Origin: JAJZJT01 sp049964655 | Lineage (GTDB): Bacteria > Actinomycetota > Acidimicrobiia > Acidimicrobiales > RAAP-2 | Assembly: GCA_049964655.1 (NCBI GenBank) | Contig: JBMFXC010000021.1 | Coordinates: forward strand, 1 to 33,396 | Length of the DNA: 33,396 nt | Direction: 5' to 3' | Shown here: positions 31,491-33,396 of the stretch, piece after piece | Numbering within the stretch: the first letter of the stretch is position 1 | How the letters are laid out: the number at the start of each line of letters is the position of its first letter | Position numbers and translations under genes: made by a program | Notes under the pieces: model-generated | Told to the model about the DNA's origin: nothing | Databases searched by the model: none | What the model saw: the letters and a program-made list of their open reading frames with translations, nothing else

Positions 31491-32156
31491 TCAGTCGGGG
31501 TCGGGCCAGAGGGGCTCCACGACCTCGAAGCCGACCGGCTTCCCCCAGGCATTGCGAAAGGAGACTTCGTGGACGGGTCGCCGGCGAGCGACGCCCCAAC
31601 GACCCGTCGGGTAGCCGAAGCTCACGCAACAGGCCATCCTCCAGCCGTCCTCGCGGGGGACCCCGAGGATGTCCAAGGTCTCGACCGGGTGGAAGAAGCC
31701 GAGGACGGAAGTGATCGAGCTCCCGACCCCCTCGGCGCGGGCAGCCAGCTGGGCGCTCCACACCGCCGGGAAGATCGAGCCTCCCGTCGGGTCCGACTGG
31801 ACGAAGGCGAAGAGGTAGAGCGGAACCTCCTCGAAGTGGTCGGCCAGCCACTGGGCCGACGCCTGCACCTTGCGCAGCTCGACGCTGTCGGGAGCGTCGG
31901 GCTCGGCCTCGGCTCGGGCAAGACGGTCTGCGTAGACGGTGCGCCACAGCTGGTCGATGCTGTCGCGGTAGAGGGGGCCGATCCGTGCGATCACCGAGGG
32001 GTCGTCGAGGAGCAGGAACCGCCAGTTCTGGGAGTTACCGCCCGAGGGGGCACGGATGGCAGCGTCGAGGATGCGAGCCTGTGTGTCGAGCGGTACCGGG
32101 TCCGGACGGACCCGACGCATGGCACGCGTCGTGTACAACGCTTCGCGGACGTCCAT
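31491..32156 (-). CDS. Nitroreductase family protein
   Basis: A 221-residue FMN-dependent nitroreductase-fold protein, of the kind that reduces nitro compounds, quinones or related substrates with NAD(P)H. Marks are the N-terminal REALYTTRAMRRVRPDPVP, with the R-R-x-x FMN-phosphate region, and IRAPSGGNSQNWRFLLLDDP (33-52), the classic A-P-S-G-x-N-x-Q-x-W FMN-binding block. The later part has IFPAVWSAQLAARAEGVGSSIT and LDILGVPREDGWRMACCVSFGYP. ATG 32156 has GAGGAGGA about 5 bases upstream. A -10 hexamer lies at 32235. It is divergent from the RNA methyltransferase gene. Confidence 0.9.
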   Translation of the reverse strand: MDVREALYTTRAMRRVRPDPVPLDTQARILDAAIRAPSGGNSQNWRFLLLDDPSVIARIGPLYRDSIDQLWRTVYADRLARAEAEPDAPDSVELRKVQASAQWLADHFEEVPLYLFAFVQSDPTGGSIFPAVWSAQLAARAEGVGSSITSVLGFFHPVETLDILGVPREDGWRMACCVSFGYPTGRWGVARRRPVHEVSFRNAWGKPVGFEVVEPLWPDPD

Positions 32157-32234
32157 CTGGTCCTCCTCGGTCGGTCGGCCGCCAGGACTGGTCGCCGGCT
32201 CGTGCGCCGACCCGGCCGGGCGGCAGGCACAGCC

Positions 32235-32240
32235 ACCGTA
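32235..32240 (-). promoter_or_regulatory. -10 element of the nitroreductase gene
   Basis: TACGGT on the minus strand, giving a leader of about 72 bases with the ribosome binding site before ATG 32156. Confidence 0.4.
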
Positions 32241-32266
32241 GCGCTCCGGCCACGCCGACACCGTGG

Positions 32267-32272
32267 TACAAC
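32267..32272 (+). promoter_or_regulatory. -10-like element of the RNA methyltransferase gene
   Basis: TACAAC, 6 bases (CGCCCG), then GTG 32279. The last base departs from TAnnnT. Confidence 0.4.
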
Positions 32273-32278
32273 CGCCCG

Positions 32279-33396
32279 GTGACGTCCGTCGGCGACCAGG
32301 TCGAGCTCACCATCGGCGAACCGGCGCCCAGGGGGGAGTGCGTGGCCCGAGGACCCGATGGGCGGGTCGTCTTCGTTCGGCACGCGCTGCCCGGAGAACG
32401 GGTCTGCGCCGTCGTCACGGAGGAGCACCGGAGCTTCCTCCGGGCGGACGTCTCCCTGGTCGTCGACCCTTCGCCCGACCGGGTGGTCCCGCCGTGCCCG
32501 CGCGCAGGGCCGGGCGGGTGCGGGGGGTGCGATCTCCAGCACGTGTCCCTGTCTGCCCAGCGGACGGTCAAGACGTCCGTGGTCGCCACCCAGCTTCGTC
32601 GCATTGCCGGGGTCGAGGTGCCGGTCGTCATCGAGGCACCGCCACCGTCGGATGGCCTGGGGTGGCGGACTCGGCTCCGGCTCGCCGTCGACGAGGGCGG
32701 ACGGGTGGGCCTGCGGCGCCACCGATCGCACGAGGTCGAGCCGGTCCAGCGGTGCCTGGTGGTCCATCCACTGGTCGAGGAGGCGCGAGAGTCCGTCCAG
32801 GCTGGGCCGGGCCCGGCTTCGGTCGTCGTCGACACCGACCCGGCAACGGGAGCCCGTGTTGCGTGGGTCGAACCCCCGGGCGCGACCGGCCGGACCCGTC
32901 TCGTCCCTCACCGGAGCACGGCTCGTGGCGGACTCGTGACCGACCGTCCGGTGGCTCAGCCGATCGAGCGGTCTGCCTCCGGACACCGCTACCGTGTGAG
33001 CCCCGGCGTCTTCTGGCAGGCCCACATGGCGGCCCCCGACCTGCTGGTGGGCGCCGTGCTCGAGGCAGCCCGCATGCAGCCGGGGGAGCGGGTTGCCGAT
33101 CTCTACTCCGGTGCCGGACTGTTCGCCGTCCCGCTGGCGAAGGCCGTCGGACCGGAGGGCTCCGTCGTGGCGGTCGAGCGCTCGGCAACGGCCTGCGCCG
33201 ACGCCGTCCACAACACGGTCGAGTTGAGCCAGGTGACGGTGGTCCAGGCGCCGGTGGCACCGCGGGTGCTCGCTCAGCGGGTGGGCCGCGCTGACGTGGT
33301 CGTCCTCGACCCCTCCCGTAAGGGAGCAGGGGCTGCCGTCATGCGGGCCGTCGCCGCTCTCCGGCCGCGAGTCGTGGTGTCGGTGTCGTGCGACGC
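32279..33396 (+). CDS. TrmA/RlmD-family RNA (uracil-5-)-methyltransferase, 3' partial
   Basis: This frame stays open to the window edge (372 codons). It encodes a RumA/TrmA-type SAM-dependent RNA m5U methyltransferase; whether it acts on rRNA or tRNA cannot be told. An N-terminal TRAM-like RNA-binding region (about 1-62) is followed by cysteines C73, C81, C84 and C159 (CGGCDLQH, VQRCLVVHP), the usual [4Fe-4S] set. The Rossmann core has SPGVFWQAHM, VADLYSGAGLFAVPLAKAVG (SAM site) and VVVLDPSRKGAG, where the family has DPPR. The last readable residues are VSVSCDA, so the catalytic Cys region is just reached before truncation. A large frame-1 ORF over the same DNA is a shadow. Confidence 0.9.
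   Translation, partial: MTSVGDQVELTIGEPAPRGECVARGPDGRVVFVRHALPGERVCAVVTEEHRSFLRADVSLVVDPSPDRVVPPCPRAGPGGCGGCDLQHVSLSAQRTVKTSVVATQLRRIAGVEVPVVIEAPPPSDGLGWRTRLRLAVDEGGRVGLRRHRSHEVEPVQRCLVVHPLVEEARESVQAGPGPASVVVDTDPATGARVAWVEPPGATGRTRLVPHRSTARGGLVTDRPVAQPIERSASGHRYRVSPGVFWQAHMAAPDLLVGAVLEAARMQPGERVADLYSGAGLFAVPLAKAVGPEGSVVAVERSATACADAVHNTVELSQVTVVQAPVAPRVLAQRVGRADVVVLDPSRKGAGAAVMRAVAALRPRVVVSVSCD

Noticed and set aside
32263..33294. 343-codon plus-strand frame in another phase over the methyltransferase
   Set aside because: Arg/Gly-rich translation; the other phase gives a clear TrmA/RlmD-type protein that runs off the window.

Overview
The window is a stretch of high-GC chromosome with dense gene packing and strong G/C third-position bias. 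The gene order ftsY-ffh-rpsP-khpA-rimM-trmD-rplS-DUF2469-yraN-comM-dprA is the conserved actinobacterial order. A mycothiol S-conjugate amidase (mca), a PspA/HtpX/PspAB set, three luciferase-like F420-type oxidoreductases and an F420-type PPOX protein all point to Actinobacteria (Actinomycetota). An acidimicrobial-type lineage is my best guess, but that is inference. I see no phage, plasmid, insertion sequence, CRISPR array or biosynthetic cluster.

Layout. 1-2629: the SRP receptor FtsY (5' end outside the window) and Ffh, which ends in a nested hairpin. 2654-5931: a translation operon (S16, KhpA, RimM, TrmD), then L19, a DUF2469 protein and YraN. The lepB and rnhB genes that usually lie between rplS and DUF2469 are missing. 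6020-12481: a DUF2079 membrane protein and an enoyl-CoA hydratase-family enzyme are inserted before comM-dprA, and a luciferase-like oxidoreductase follows. 12558-15934: a PPOX protein, endonuclease IV, fumarase and a pterin carbinolamine dehydratase. 16039-18427 (-): envelope-stress operon pspA-htpX-pspAB, divergent from mca. 19408-21477 (-): a one-helix membrane protein, a ChbG/YdjC-type protein with an altered metal motif, and a doubtful low-complexity ORF. 21517-24409: two more luciferase-like oxidoreductases flanking a slipin. 24513-27540 (-): DsbA-like, PAP2, RecB-type Fe-S nuclease and alpha/beta hydrolase genes. 27741-33396: DedA, a 56-residue small protein, a NagD-type phosphatase, a VOC protein, a small membrane protein, an Arg/Trp-rich micro-ORF, tRNA-Gly(UCC), a nitroreductase and the first part of a TrmA/RlmD-type RNA methyltransferase.

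The most striking pattern is regulatory. A TAnnnT hexamer recurs 6-8 bases upstream of many start codons on both strands, usually with no Shine-Dalgarno sequence between. I read these as -10 elements of leaderless transcripts. They help choose several starts (mca, the ChbG-type gene, the DUF2079 gene) and point to two small ORFs that length-filtered gene calling would miss. Genes inside operons instead overlap by 4 bases (ATGA/GTGA) or carry a Shine-Dalgarno sequence. Other items worth checking are a perfect 10-bp inverted repeat just before comM and paired inverted repeats before the 112-residue membrane protein. I do not see a clear new multi-gene system; most genes are housekeeping or common actinobacterial accessory genes.
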